Part shown: positions 37,423 through 48,963 of the stretch, piece after piece | How the letters are laid out: each line of letters opens with the position of its first letter | Numbering within the stretch: position 1 is the first letter of the stretch | Assembly (NCBI RefSeq): GCF_003945595.2 | Contig: NW_024104521.1 | Span: forward strand, 186,001 to 250,000 | DNA: 64,000 nt | Source: Pipra filicauda | Taxonomy: Eukaryota; Chordata; Aves; Passeriformes; Pipridae | Direction: 5' to 3' | The notes under the pieces: model-generated | What the model was told of the DNA's origin: nothing | Databases searched by the model: none | What the model saw: only the letters and a program-made list of their open reading frames with translations | Program-made: the position numbers and the translations under genes

Positions 37423-38392
37423 CTACTCATCTTTCAATTCATTCGCACTTTGTGCTGCTTCTCCCTGGGGATCTAATTCAATCTTTACTGAAACATCCTG
37501 CCCCTCCGACCTCATTAATTTCATTTTTTTCTTTGGAGGGTTTTTCAAAGTGCCCAGCCTCTCTTTAACTTTGTACTCCAGTGTACTGTGGGGGATCCCA
37601 TAAATACTCTGAGCTTTGGAAACACTCATTTTCCCGCTCATAACTACAGAGATTGCTTCCTCCAGTATTTCGCTGTTGTACTGTCTGTATCTCCCTCTTT
37701 TCTTCCTAGGTTGCTTGGAGCCAGGATCTCCCTCTTGATCTGAGGTGGGATATGGCTGTCCAGAGGTAGACTGCTCAGCATCTGAGCCCCAGGAATCTGG
37801 TCCAGCATCCAGCAAACTTCTCCTATTTTGTTTTGGAAGGATAGCCCTTAACTTTTTGCTAAGCGCGCTCTCCGTTTGTGAACCCATTACCAAAGAGCTA
37901 TAGCTGTACTGGTCACCAGTGCGGGACTCCCATGAAAGGTCCATGCCTCGAACTTGTGGTATCTTTAAATCCACAGGAGAAGAATGGCTCACGTCCTTTT
38001 TCCCATCCTGTTTAGTTTGAAGTGCCATTTTTTGAAAGGCAGAGTTTTCTGTAAGAAAAGGAAGGTCACTGATGTTGCTGAGTGCACCATTTCCCCTGAA
38101 TTTCATGCGGCTGAAATTGAATTCGTAGTGTGGTTTTGCCCAAGAAGCCTCCCTGGATAATATTAAGTGCTGTCCATGATTCTGTAGTCCAGATGGCCCA
38201 TGGCTGGCAGCCGTAGAAAACTGGTTTCTGCTCAGCAGTTCTTCACTAATCTGGAGTGATCGAGCCAGCGGTACTTTAAGAGATGTGGAGTGGCCATAAC
38301 CTTCCCTGGTTCCATCCTGCAAGCTTCTTGGAGGTACCCCATCACCACTCTGTAGTCCCTCTGGATGGTGCTGGCTGGGTCTCCCAGGTCGC
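37423..38392 (-). CDS. LCOR: LCOR terminal exon of the short isoform, with psq-type helix-turn-helix (322 codons plus stop)
   Basis: This exon encodes the classical C-terminus of LCOR, a nuclear corepressor that binds agonist-bound nuclear receptors and recruits CtBP and HDACs. The acceptor is AATTAG at 38393-38394. The first base completes the Gly codon begun in the exon at 41210, giving N-G-R-P-G-R-P. The stretch from GDGVPPRSLQDGTRE through KVPLARSLQISEELLSRNQ matches vertebrate LCOR as I know it. A basic RKKRGRY (residues 340-346, counted from the ATG at 44366) leads into the HTH (about 340-392) with SVSKAQSIYGIPHSTLEYKV. VKIE at 413-416 fits a SUMO consensus. Total length from that ATG is 433 aa, the same as human isoform 1. 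The frame upstream of 38392 is intronic. Confidence 0.95.
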
Positions 38393-41209
38393 CTAATTGG
38401 ATGGAAGGAAACTGATGTGAGCAGGACTTGCACAGGTAGGGAGGGATGGGTGAGGGGGCCACTCCTTTATTAGAAGGCCTTGCTTGGGTAACATCACTTT
38501 TTGTGTTATTTATTTTTCTCTAAATTTTTTTTTATTATTTTAATTTTTTTTTTTTTTTTTTAAGTCTCAGCATCAGTCAGTTTTAAAACTTGTTCGCAAA
38601 AAAAGAGAAGCTTTTTGGGCAAAGAAAAATGAAACCTGTTGGCTGGTCTCTGGTTGGGTTCACAAATTCTCGGAGTAGAAAAGACTTCGCGCAAGCGTCT
38701 GAAAATCGCACCTTAATTACAAAGTAGTAATCAATCGCCATAGATCTACACACAACTGTGTTACTGGTGTGACGTTACCACTAAACAAGCACAGTAATAA
38801 AAGAGTAAGCCAAAGTGCAACATATTCAACATGCAAATATAACTGCCACCTGCAGTATCTACACATAGGTGGAAACCCTGGATGGTGTTTGCTTACATCA
38901 TATTGAAGAACTGCTGCTCAGGATAAAAGAAAAAGCTTAGCAGGCCTCAAAGGTATTGCCTGACTTTCATTAAGCACCAAATGTGAAAGCTGAGATACTG
39001 TGGATCACAAAGAAAAACGCTGCATTACATTAGACTTATCAAATTGCTCTCTTAACAACTAACGGCACATACACATCCCTGATTCTCGTTTGATATAAAG
39101 AAAGATCTAACTTCCAACTGTCATACAGATCAAGGGTTAACAACACCCCAAAAAAAAAGTATTTTTACCATTTTCCTTTCATCACAAGAGTTCTTTCTAT
39201 GAAACAAAGTACTACTGCTGAAGAGAATCACATCTTTTGTAATGCTTTGCTTGCTTAGCCCCCTGTAATAACTAAGGCTCAAAATCCACCTCCAAATTTC
39301 TCCATGTTCAACACACAGATTAACAAAGAATCTATTTTAATGCTCTGGGACACTATATTGGTGTAAAGCCGTCCGGCTAAGTCAGCGTTATTTAAGGATA
39401 GCATACGTACTACTGAAAAGCTACATTATTACTTTTAACATCACACTGGGATTAAAAAAAAGTCTTTAGAGAAAATACATCCACTGAAAGGACCTGGCAT
39501 GTAACATACACAGTGCTTGATACATATGCTGCTCGCTTCTCTCCAGGATGCAACAAGTCATAGGTGAAGTGCATAACAAGAGTCCACAAGGATTCAGAAC
39601 AAAATCCGGAGAAATGAGTGAAAGTTTGCAATTCCAGAGAACCCTCTCAAGCAATGTGCATTCTTTGACCCTTCTACAGCATGTATCAGCATCACAGCAT
39701 GCACCAGTGATTCTACACCTAAATAATGGTCATACTGGCAGTTAATAGAGGGTTACACCTGACTTCATTGATGCTAAACAAACTGCAGCCAACCTCATGT
39801 ACCACACACCTGCACAAGTAACCACAGGTGCCAGTATGCCACATCCTCTCTGGACCCGTAGAACTGAGCAGGACAGTGCCAGATGCTGGCCCTGCCATCC
39901 CTGTGTGTTGGACTTTGGCCCTCACTTGATCCACAAACAAGGGAACAAACAGTACAGAGCCCCAGTGGCTTCTGCTGCCTTCCTAGGAAAATAAAGCTGG
40001 AAATAACCTGTCCAGGATCGAAAGTGAAGAGCTAGTGGAGAAGGCTCATGCTAAAGACTTGTGAAAAAGTATCAAACACGGTTTGAAGTATTTTATTAAT
40101 AGAAATATTAAATGGAAAAGTAATCTTGAAGGGAGAAATCTGAGACAGTAATATTTTTCCAAAGAGAAATGCAAAAATTCAGTCAGTTGTTATCAGTACA
40201 TGGGATTGGTGGTGGTAGTGGGTTGTTAGATTTTCAAGTTTTTCAAAGGCTATATTATAAAGCTAAATCCAGCAATTAAATAGCACTTTAAACCATACAC
40301 TGTTTCTGTACTTCGCTAAAAAATTACTTGTTCACAGGAGCTTCAAGATAAAATTCTCCCATCAAGACCCAAAATCCCTCATACTCCCAGTCAGCCTCTC
40401 CAGTACAATAACTCAATCCTAACTAAGAATAAAGGGTTTCTAAATGTATGCAAATGGTGACCATTAGAAATATGAAACCTAAAGATTTTTTTTAATTTAA
40501 CAGTTTCACACCTTGAACTGATTAGGCAAGAGTACGTGATTATTTAAAAAAACAAAAAAAACAAAAAAACAAAAAAACAAAAACTTGTTCAGTGCTAGAG
40601 TACAATTGCAAATCCAAAGAGCCATATTTAAAGTCTTCTGAATTACCAGACTCCCTGCCCCAGACCCTTTCCTCTTTAAGTTGTTGGTTTATGCTAGGAA
40701 ATATTAACAAAAATCATGCAGTGATTTAAATCTAATTCAGCATGGTTCATCACCCAAATCACTGTTACCCTTAAATAAACTTTCTTGTTAGCTAACTTTC
40801 CCCTAAGTGAAATGAAGTCTAAATATATTGCAAAGACTCTAAGACTCTTCATGCATTTAACTGATCTTATATCTCCATGGAAATCACTTATCACTAAACC
40901 CAAGAAATAGGTAATAGAAAGGTCTGTGGCTAAGCACCAAATTGGCCAAAATAACAGATATTAGTGTTCTTAACTGCAAGTTAAACCTGTCTCAATTTGC
41001 AACAGCTCTTATTTGGCAGGTGGGGTGAAGGTATTTGCCAAAGGTACAAGTCGAAAAACACATTACTCCAAAGGGTTAACACCTAAAGTAAGTTAAAATT
41101 AACAGGAGGTAAGCACACATTTTTAGTTAAAAAAAACAAAAAACAAACAAACAAACAAAAAAAACCCCACAACAGTTTTAAGAGGTCATAGTAAGTTGCT
41201 TTCTCTTAC
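38393..41209 (-). other. LCOR: LCOR intron before the HTH exon
   Basis: This 2.8-kb intron lies between the shared donor at 41210 and the HTH exon. It contains a plus-strand T-rich run near 38525-38563 and an A-rich octamer-like repeat at 40546-40583. No other exon or RNA gene was seen. The short open frames show no domain. Confidence 0.75.
40546..40583 (+). repeat. Tandem CAAAAAAA-type simple repeat
   Basis: Several A-runs of about seven bases separated by single C give an approximate 8-bp unit. A similar A/C simple repeat occurs near 41131-41164, just below the shared donor exon. Confidence 0.7.
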
Positions 41210-41303
41210 CCATTTCCCGAAGTACTGGAGCACCCTGGAGAGTGACTCAGAGAGGTGCTGCCAGCACAAGGACTCTTCTTAGTGGATAAATCAAGCACAC
41301 CGT
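41210..41303 (-). CDS. LCOR: LCOR internal exon with second CtBP motif (last exon shared by both isoforms)
   Basis: This 94-bp exon has an acceptor in CTACAG (AG at 41304-41305) and donor GG|GTAAGA (GT at 41208-41209). Its first two bases complete an Asp codon begun in the previous exon; 30 full codons follow, and it ends with two bases of a Gly codon. It encodes VLDLSTKK (residues 82-89 from the ATG at 44366), the second PxDLS-like CtBP-docking motif of LCOR, then a Ser-rich linker ending SSTSGNG. Its phase-2 donor matches both the acceptor at 38392 and the acceptor at 14390, so this is the branch point between short LCOR and PALI1. Confidence 0.95.
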
Positions 41304-44128
41304 CTGTAGAGACAAAAGAATGACTTCAGTGTTTGAAGAAGCAGGATCAGCCATGCTGATCTTGTCTTTAGCTGAAAAGACAAAACAAGTCTTTTGAGCT
41401 AAAGTCATATTTAGTACACAGCATTTTTTGTTTTATTATATTTTTAAACAAAATAAGGGTCGGATTTGTTTGCAACTTGGTTTACATGTGACTTCAACAT
41501 AGCCTTCAGAAATCACAACAAAAATTAACAAAATTAAAAGTGCATCTGTTACAAGAGACATAGCTTAAAAAATTACCTACAAATGACAGTTCAGGATACA
41601 ACAGAGCCAATTGCATAACTAACTCTCAGTGGTCCAAAAATGAGACAATCTTCAAATTCCTGAGATATTTTACCCCTTGAAGGAGAGCTGTAAGCCATTA
41701 TTTGAATTCTTTTTTTTCAATCCAAATCTCTTGTAGGAAAATTAACTGGGAATTTTGTATTGGAAACTCACTTTCAAGTGAACACACAGGTACGAGATTC
41801 CTCCTCACCTGGCAGCCAGCTTCATCTTTTTTTCCCCATGTCTCCAACAGATCCTTACTGGCAAAGCTGCTGTCTCTCCCCCTCTATTGTGTCATTTTAT
41901 TCCCTCTCTTCCTTATACCAAATTGTCTTTCCTGCTAGACTCCTTCCTCCATTCTCTAATGGCACTTCCTCACATTCACCCATGTTCCTCTGCAAACCCT
42001 TACATAAACTCTGCATTTCTAGGCACCAGAAAAGGGAGTGCTTTTTGCCAGAAAAGCCTTTCTCCTACTGCACTGAAGCAGCTTGAAATTCTGGTCATTT
42101 TAATAAGGGCAACATTTTCATAAAAGCAGCCCAGCCATCTGAAGTTCCTGGAAACTTTGAAACGAGGAATTTGTGAGGCAAAAAGGAATGAAACCTGTTG
42201 GCAAGGTAAAGTCGAGACGTTTCAGAGCTCATTGCTCATTCCATCTAATCAAGTAAATACCACCCAACACAAGAACAATGTAAGACTTTCAGATTGCTCA
42301 AAGTTCTCATTTGACATATGGAGAAAAAAACATGATAAACAGTGAACTAGAATTAACTTACGGAAAGCTGTTCCACCCACTGCATTTGGGAACACACCAT
42401 AACCCAAACTTAAGCAAGCAGAAAATTCAATCTTCTTTTTGAACAACACTTATGCAGGCACAAGATACAGAGACTGGATCAAGTAGCACCTCCTTTTCAA
42501 GTGGCTACACTGAACAGCACAGGCTGCTGCCACAGGCACTTGCATCCACGCTTCCTCCATCAGAGGGGTCAGAATCACCTACAAGTCTTTGAGGCCAAGC
42601 AGGACCAGCCTCATACCCCACAGAGAAGTTTACAACTAGCTGGGTTCCTCTCAACCCACTAGAACAAAATGTAACACAAAGCATCACTAGCAGTCTTTCG
42701 TGACAGCCTCTGAAATCTCTTATTAACAAGTTTGGCAAAATCTCTTTCCAATTACATTAAATGTAAATTGGAAACAAAAATTACATCAGAAAACAGATTA
42801 CTGTATAAGTCAATATGCACATGTTCTAATTCCATAACAAGTGTTACAAGCATTATAAATTATCTTACAGCTTTTTCCATCGCATGGTAGCTAAAGAACA
42901 GTTCATGTACACGCTTTCTTCATCATACCATCCTCTAATTAAAAAGGAACAAAAGTAAAATTGATTCTCTCCCTCTCTTTCAGCACAAAGTTTCACAATG
43001 AGAACAGTTTAACATTTATAAACATATATGCAAAACACACTCATGAAATGCATTTATAATGAAGTTAGCTAGAAACAAATGCCTATCAGCTAACTGTACA
43101 GCTCCTCACTTCAAGAGAGACAACATTTGACCCTCCACTGCAGTTTGTAACTGAAATGTCATGACAGCTTTCAGTAAGTGCTTTAAGTGCAATGTCCAGA
43201 TGCCCAAGCTGCATATTGTTGGACACATAAAGTTAGCCCCCAAGTTCAAAGAATAAAGGGATAGCAAAAGGCTTTTTTTTTTTTTCTTAAGGCACCATTT
43301 CCACTTGCAGATGGACAACCTACTGTGATAGAAGGACTTCAGGCACTAACACATCTCTAAAGAAGGGTAAAGGGGCTAATATTAATCCTATCAGTAGGAT
43401 ACACTTAAGATAACCTCTGTTCAACAGTTTCAGAAAAAAAAGTTCACATACTACATCACTCACAGAATTTGCTAGCAAAAAAAAAAAAATTCTGATGGAA
43501 AGCAAGGTTTTTGAATTAAAATAAACTCTGAAATACTGTTACAAGTTATTCAATCTGTGCTCTGCAGAACAAGTCTATTTTTAAGGTAGGAAAGAGACAT
43601 TTCTTCCAAGCGCACAAACCTGGAAGTTTAGTGCAGTTCATGGGTATCATTTTTACAGCCTTCACAAAGCAATTTCTCACAGACTTTTAAAAGATACTCT
43701 TCTCACACCATGACCAGAAAGAAAATAAATCAGCCCTTCAGTTAGAGTATGTACTGATCTTCAGAGAAGAGACAACATTATAGTTTTCATGACCACATGA
43801 ACTTGTCTTATCAGCAAGCATACAGTCTATTTTGGCAGACTGTTTTTTAGAGCTTCCAGTAGGAACAGTACATTTATCCTGAGTTTGGAGCATGTCCATC
43901 CCCTTTGCCCTTCTTCAGAAGAATCACTCATGTCTATGGGCCTACATTCTTTCAAAAAGTTTCTTCTCTTGCGCCACATCTACGCAGTCATTATTTTACT
44001 GCAAAAACATCTACTGCTTTTCCACTTTACATTTTATGCAAAAGCACAGCCTTCTAATTGTCTGGATTTGCAACAAGAATGCCATTAATGGATTGCTGTA
44101 GGATGCAAGACACTGGTAAGAGTCCTAC
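41304..44128 (-). other. LCOR: LCOR intron
   Basis: This 2.8-kb AT-rich intron lies between the two CtBP-motif exons. No exon, RNA gene or recognisable transposon was seen. Confidence 0.75.
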
Positions 44129-44416
44129 CTTGTTCACTAGGTTCTGACTGAGACTTTCTGACAGTAAGGTCCAGAGGTGAGTCTTGGTCAGCCATGAGCA
44201 GTTTGCTGAGCACAGGGTTCTGAGCAGTTGCAGCCGTGGGAGAGGAGGCGACCAGAGATGCTTTCAGCAGGCTTTGGTTCTTTGTGCTATTGGGCTGGCT
44301 GGAGTCCTGAGTAGAGCTATTTTTTGAGGTATATTCAGCAGCAAACTGTCGGATCATTCGCTGCATGATCTCACGGGCCACTAGGGGAATATTGGGGTCA
44401 GAGACCCTAGGACTGT
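44129..44416 (-). CDS. LCOR: LCOR exon with internal start, nuclear-receptor box and first CtBP motif
   Basis: This 288-bp exon has acceptor TTTGCAG (AG at 44417-44418) and donor CAAG|GTAGGA. The frame reads D-S-P-R-V-S-D-P-N-I-P-L-V-A-R-E-I, then M at 44364-44366. That ATG begins the MQRMIRQF sequence at which 433-aa human LCOR is annotated to start. Transcripts containing the upstream coding exons read straight through it, so it is either an alternative start or an internal Met. LSKLL (residues 53-57) is the LXXLL box used to bind agonist-bound nuclear receptors. PLDLTVR (64-70) is the first CtBP-binding motif. The QFAAEYTSKN stretch is shared with the paralogue LCORL. Both isoforms contain this exon. 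Confidence 0.95.
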
Positions 44417-47400
44417 CTGCAAATATTAGAGATTTCTTTTAAAGGAAGCACTTTAAGTAAAACAGCTTTTATATTAAGTCAGTTTATTTACCCCCCCAAA
44501 AAAAAAATCTAGGGGAAAAAAAATAAAAGCCAAAGAGAGTTTCTGTAGAAAACGTACTGAAGTCTTAGAATACCTGAACAAGAACCATTGCTAATTCTGG
44601 TATAGCCTTTCAAAAAGAAAGGTTTCAAAAAGTTTCCTGAAAGAAATATGCAATCTCATCTTTTGTTTTCACATACAGATATATTCAACCAGACCTTTAA
44701 GAGGTATAGAAATGTAAAGGAGAGCTAGACCCATGAACAAAAGTACCAAGTAATGAAGCCCATTCCAAAAATATTGAACAGGTTATTCAGTGCAAGAACT
44801 GAGCAACTTACCTGCAGCTACAGAAGGGGAAAACGTTGCAGCAGTCCCCTACAAGTCTACTGAGAATTAAAGCCCTACAGTTCTGATCATTCAAAATAAT
44901 TCACACGAAGATCAAACGTTCAAGTGTCTTCCATCTCATTCTATCTATTCCTTTTGACATTTCTACCATGGTAATCAATACACCATCAGGGGCTACCCAA
45001 GGAACTTGCAAATACACAAAAACCCAAGATGTGTCACATGAAAAGTAATTAGATTTCTAGAAGAGTTGCTAAATCTATTAGTAAGTAATGTGAAATGGAA
45101 TAGGTCGACATTCCGATTTATTTATATGAAATAGTGTATAAATACAGAGGTATTTGGGACTGTGGGCAACTAAAATTTATTGACAAAAATCAGTATTTTA
45201 GACCAGTATTAATCCCTGATGTGAAGGCAAGTGTCTAACTCCTAAATCACAGAAGCTAAGCCCTACCACTTCACTTCAAACATCGATTGTGTTCTCCGGC
45301 CAAATCTTTAAAAGCAGCTCTTAAAAGGGAACAATAGAGAAGTGTTTACTTCCTCTTTAAAAAGAAATTGCCCAGGTTGAAAGGCAATCTATTGAAATTG
45401 AACTATTAGATGCATTAGCAAAATCTTCTGTGGGACATTACATTGTTAGATTTGCCTTTTCCCACCATTTTTTACAAAAGTGCATCAATCCAACAAACCG
45501 GTTTTAACGTATGTGTAAGAGATGACTGACATGAAGGTTTGAGCAGGGTTGCCCACAAAACAGAGAGCAGCAGTAAGCAGCCACGGTGTTTCTTGATGAA
45601 AAACCATATTGAGCTTTAAACATTCATCGAGCCCAAATTCCTTCCTGTTAAGCACAACTTTCTACACCTAAGACCTTATACAGTCACTATGTATACTCTC
45701 ATAGCAGCATAATAACTGTAAACTTTCAGGACATTTATGTAAATATGTAACCATTTTCTTGTAAAATCTACAGGATGTTTTATTTTTGCTAAGTATGAGA
45801 TACTACTATTTTAAGACGACACCAAGAAATGAGCCAAACTTAAATTTTGGTACATTTTTAGTCTCACTTCCTTCCCAAATGGCCCACAAGGACACTAGCC
45901 TGGAAAAAGGTGGAGGCTTTGTTCTGCTATGGTGACATTTCTTCCACTTTCTAGCCTCTTCACTATAAACTGCTGAAGGACATAAAAAGGTTCTAGGGAG
46001 GCCCAGAGGGACACAAATTGATGGCATGATCACACTAATTTGTGTGACACCATTTGACATGTGCCTGTAGCATATGCAAGCGGGGTTGGCAGGAATGCAG
46101 AGCTCCATGGCACCTGTGTTTTCTGAATGAACAATCAGGCCTTTACTGTGCACCATGTTTATATATTCAATTCAGTAATGCTTGCAGTTGAACATATTTA
46201 CACACCGGGAAATAAAATATTACATATGTCTACAGCCATGCATCTTCGTAATCTGTACCTTCAAAGAATCAGCCCAGAATGACTACTTTCTAGTGCTGCT
46301 CAAGATAAACTCACTAGTTCAGGACACAAAACTGCATTTTCAAGCAGAAGAATAGTTACCTAGTTACATTAAAGACTTGTTGCTTAATAGAAAGCCTGAA
46401 TGCTAAGGATTAGAGCTGTTAAAAAAAATGAGTGGAAAATATGAGCTGGTGCCCCTGCAGCACCTCTTGAAATCAACCAGATGTTTATCTTGACTCCTGT
46501 CTAGGTTTTTGTTTTTTTTAAAAAAAAAACAAAACAAAACTAAAACTAACTAAAACATGGAAATTCTCAGAGAAGAAAAAATACAGCAAATATTTATCAG
46601 CTATAGTCTAAAGCAGTACCTCTGAGCTTTAAAGCCTTAGTAGTTTTTGTGTATTTTTATACTGAAATCTTAAAAGGGCAGTATCGAACAAAAAAAGGTA
46701 TGATTTCATTAAACCAGAAAAAGGTCCTATCCTGCTACAAAGTAAAGGTAACAGACAACGAAGTTCTACCACCCTGCTTTCATTAGAAAACATGAACATT
46801 TGAAGGAAGCATTACTGAGTCAGAGTGGCATGGACACGAATTTCAGAGAAAGGATATAAGATTAATGGACATTAAACCTGTTCAAAAAGTTCGCTGATCT
46901 TGCTAATTACTTATTTATGTTCAGTACATGAATGTGTGGCCTCAATATACAACAGGCACCTGTTCACAGAACATCTGCATTTTCCCTGATCTGCCTGGGC
47001 TACAAAACCCATGTCTCAAATGTTACTGGCAGTGAGGATGGAAAGAAGAAAAGAACTAATCGCTGGCACAAAGCCAGGAGAGCTCAGCATCTCTGAACAA
47101 TGCAGGAACATCAGAGTTCTGCCATTCTTTGTGTCCTCTTTGGTATGACAGTGCCTGGGGATCTTATGGCAGTGGCATGAGTTAGATTTCAAGCAATCTA
47201 AATACAGACAAGCTTGACAACAATGCATTGAGGATTCAGAACTGACTTCCTGCCAGGCTTCTACCCCTTCCTTATTACTCTTGCACCCAGCATAGTTTTG
47301 CCAGAGGAAGGAAAACAAGAGTGTAATAAAAAAAATTCTCAAACATTCCTTAGACATCTGACATGTTTTATTATCTTCATTCCATGTATCTGGCCATGGA

Positions 47401-48830
47401 CAGAGTATTATACCCCTCATTAGCACACTGCAATATCTGCCACTAGTTTCCCAACAAATTAGAAAAGCATACACTTTCCTAGAAGACACACACACACACA
47501 CACATCATAAGTAAAAATTTAAGCTCAGTGTTAAAGGAATTAAGTCTTTCATAAACAATCTCGAAGTGATGGAAGTGCCCTTCCTTTTCCTCACCAGAAG
47601 TAGTAAAAGGGAAGAAACCTGTATTTTCTCTAGATTTTAGTTTTCTTAAATTCCTTCTGGATTTAAAGAGAGATGGGATAAATTTAAAAGCAAAAGGAAA
47701 CATTTACCTTAAAAGAAAAAAAACCCCAAACTTGAAAAGGAAGCCTTGGAATAAAGGCATTATCTGAACTATCAGTAGTAATGCAGTAACTATCCTTCCC
47801 TACCATCCTGCATGTATTGCAAAAAGTATAGAAGCATCATAATTTATAGCTTGTATTTATTCATTTGAGTCATAAAAGAAAGGCTAAGATACTGTTATCT
47901 ACTTAAAACACCTTTAAATATTTTGGTCACTGGGAGGAAGGGCTGAGGACTGGCTACAGCAATTTCTAATTTGTTAAACTGAAGCCTTGCATTGTCCCCC
48001 AGCAGATAGGTTGGAATCACTGATTTGGCAGATTTTCTCACACATGGGTTAGACTGATAAGTATGATGTACTTTCATTCCAGATGCATTTGGAAGCAACC
48101 TCTGGATTCCCATTTCTCAGATTTGTAGAAAAGAGTGAAATGAGTTTTTGCCTTCCTAAGAGTACAGTTTAAGTGACAACTCTCGAGAATATATTTTGGG
48201 GATTTTCTAGCATTGAGTTGCTGCTATTGTTTTCAGCATATTCTACAGCACAGATTTTCCAATTCTTTTGCTGATCACATTTTGAATTCTTCATATATCC
48301 CCCTTAGCACTATTCCAACAATTTTTATACAGTAAATTGATGGTGATAGGGTGGGTAATCACTACTCATAGTGAGAAGACTGATGACCTTTAAGAAAAAC
48401 TGCATTAGTACACATTCCATTAATATAAAATAAATATTTTTTTTAAAAAAACATTACCCACCTACTACCACCACTGCCACTTGACCTTACTTCTAAACAG
48501 CCCACTCACCTAAAACATTGGTTCAGGGGAACAGTTCTGCTGGGTAAGAACTGAATCATCTCTCCAAAAGTGAAAACACCAGTGTTCTCATGGAGAGATC
48601 TGGTTTAGGGTTAAATATGTTATACTCTCATCCTCAGTCCCAAGCCCACACTGTTGTATTGCTACATTACTTGAGAGTCAATTTTTACTCTTAATAAATA
48701 CATATAAAGAAGACAACTGAAAAATACCGAACATAACAGTGACAACTTGAACATCAGATCTTTGACAACTGCATTGCATGCAAAAAGACCACAAGAGACA
48801 CTATTCCCCCCTCCCCCCATTAAAACTAAC
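44417..48830 (-). other. LCOR: LCOR intron
   Basis: This 4.4-kb AT-rich intron contains a short CA microsatellite (47486-47504). The open frames at 45806-46156 and 47016-47501 lack any domain and show no splice context, so they were not called. Confidence 0.75.
47486..47504 (+). repeat. (CA)n microsatellite
   Basis: This is an uninterrupted CA/TG dinucleotide run of about nine units inside an LCOR intron. Confidence 0.9.
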
Positions 48831-48963
48831 CTTTTCTGTAAAAGACTGCATTGAGGAACTCTTCCGCTTGCCTTTCAAAACGAATGATTTTTGCTTGCTC
48901 TTGTCTAAGCAGAGCTTCTTGTCCAGCTTCCGAGGCTGGCTCATCCAGACTGACTAAGTGTTC
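48831..48963 (-). CDS. LCOR: LCOR upstream coding exon (Glu/Gln-rich helical segment)
   Basis: This 133-bp exon has acceptor TTTGCAG (AG at 48964-48965) and donor AAAAG|GTTAGT. It encodes 44 codons plus one base, starting E-H-L-V-S-L-D-E-P-A-S-E-A-G. The segment LLRQEQAKIIRFERQAEEFL is charged and predicted helical, and it ends NAVFYRK. A similar ENYLNALF-type stretch occurs in the paralogue LCORL. The exon belongs to the N-terminally extended form of LCOR/PALI1. It starts in phase 0 after the exon at 58005 and ends in phase 1, matching the exon at 44416. Confidence 0.9.

Noticed and set aside
38525..38563. T-rich tract read as the poly(A) tail of a minus-strand retrocopy
   Set aside because: No processed-gene body or target-site duplication is visible. 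It lies directly upstream of a normal spliced exon.
47016..47501. Minus-strand open frame of 161 codons inside an LCOR intron, considered as an extra exon
   Set aside because: It does not resemble any LCOR or LCORL segment. The flanking exons at 48831 and 44416 already join in phase, so an extra exon is not needed.
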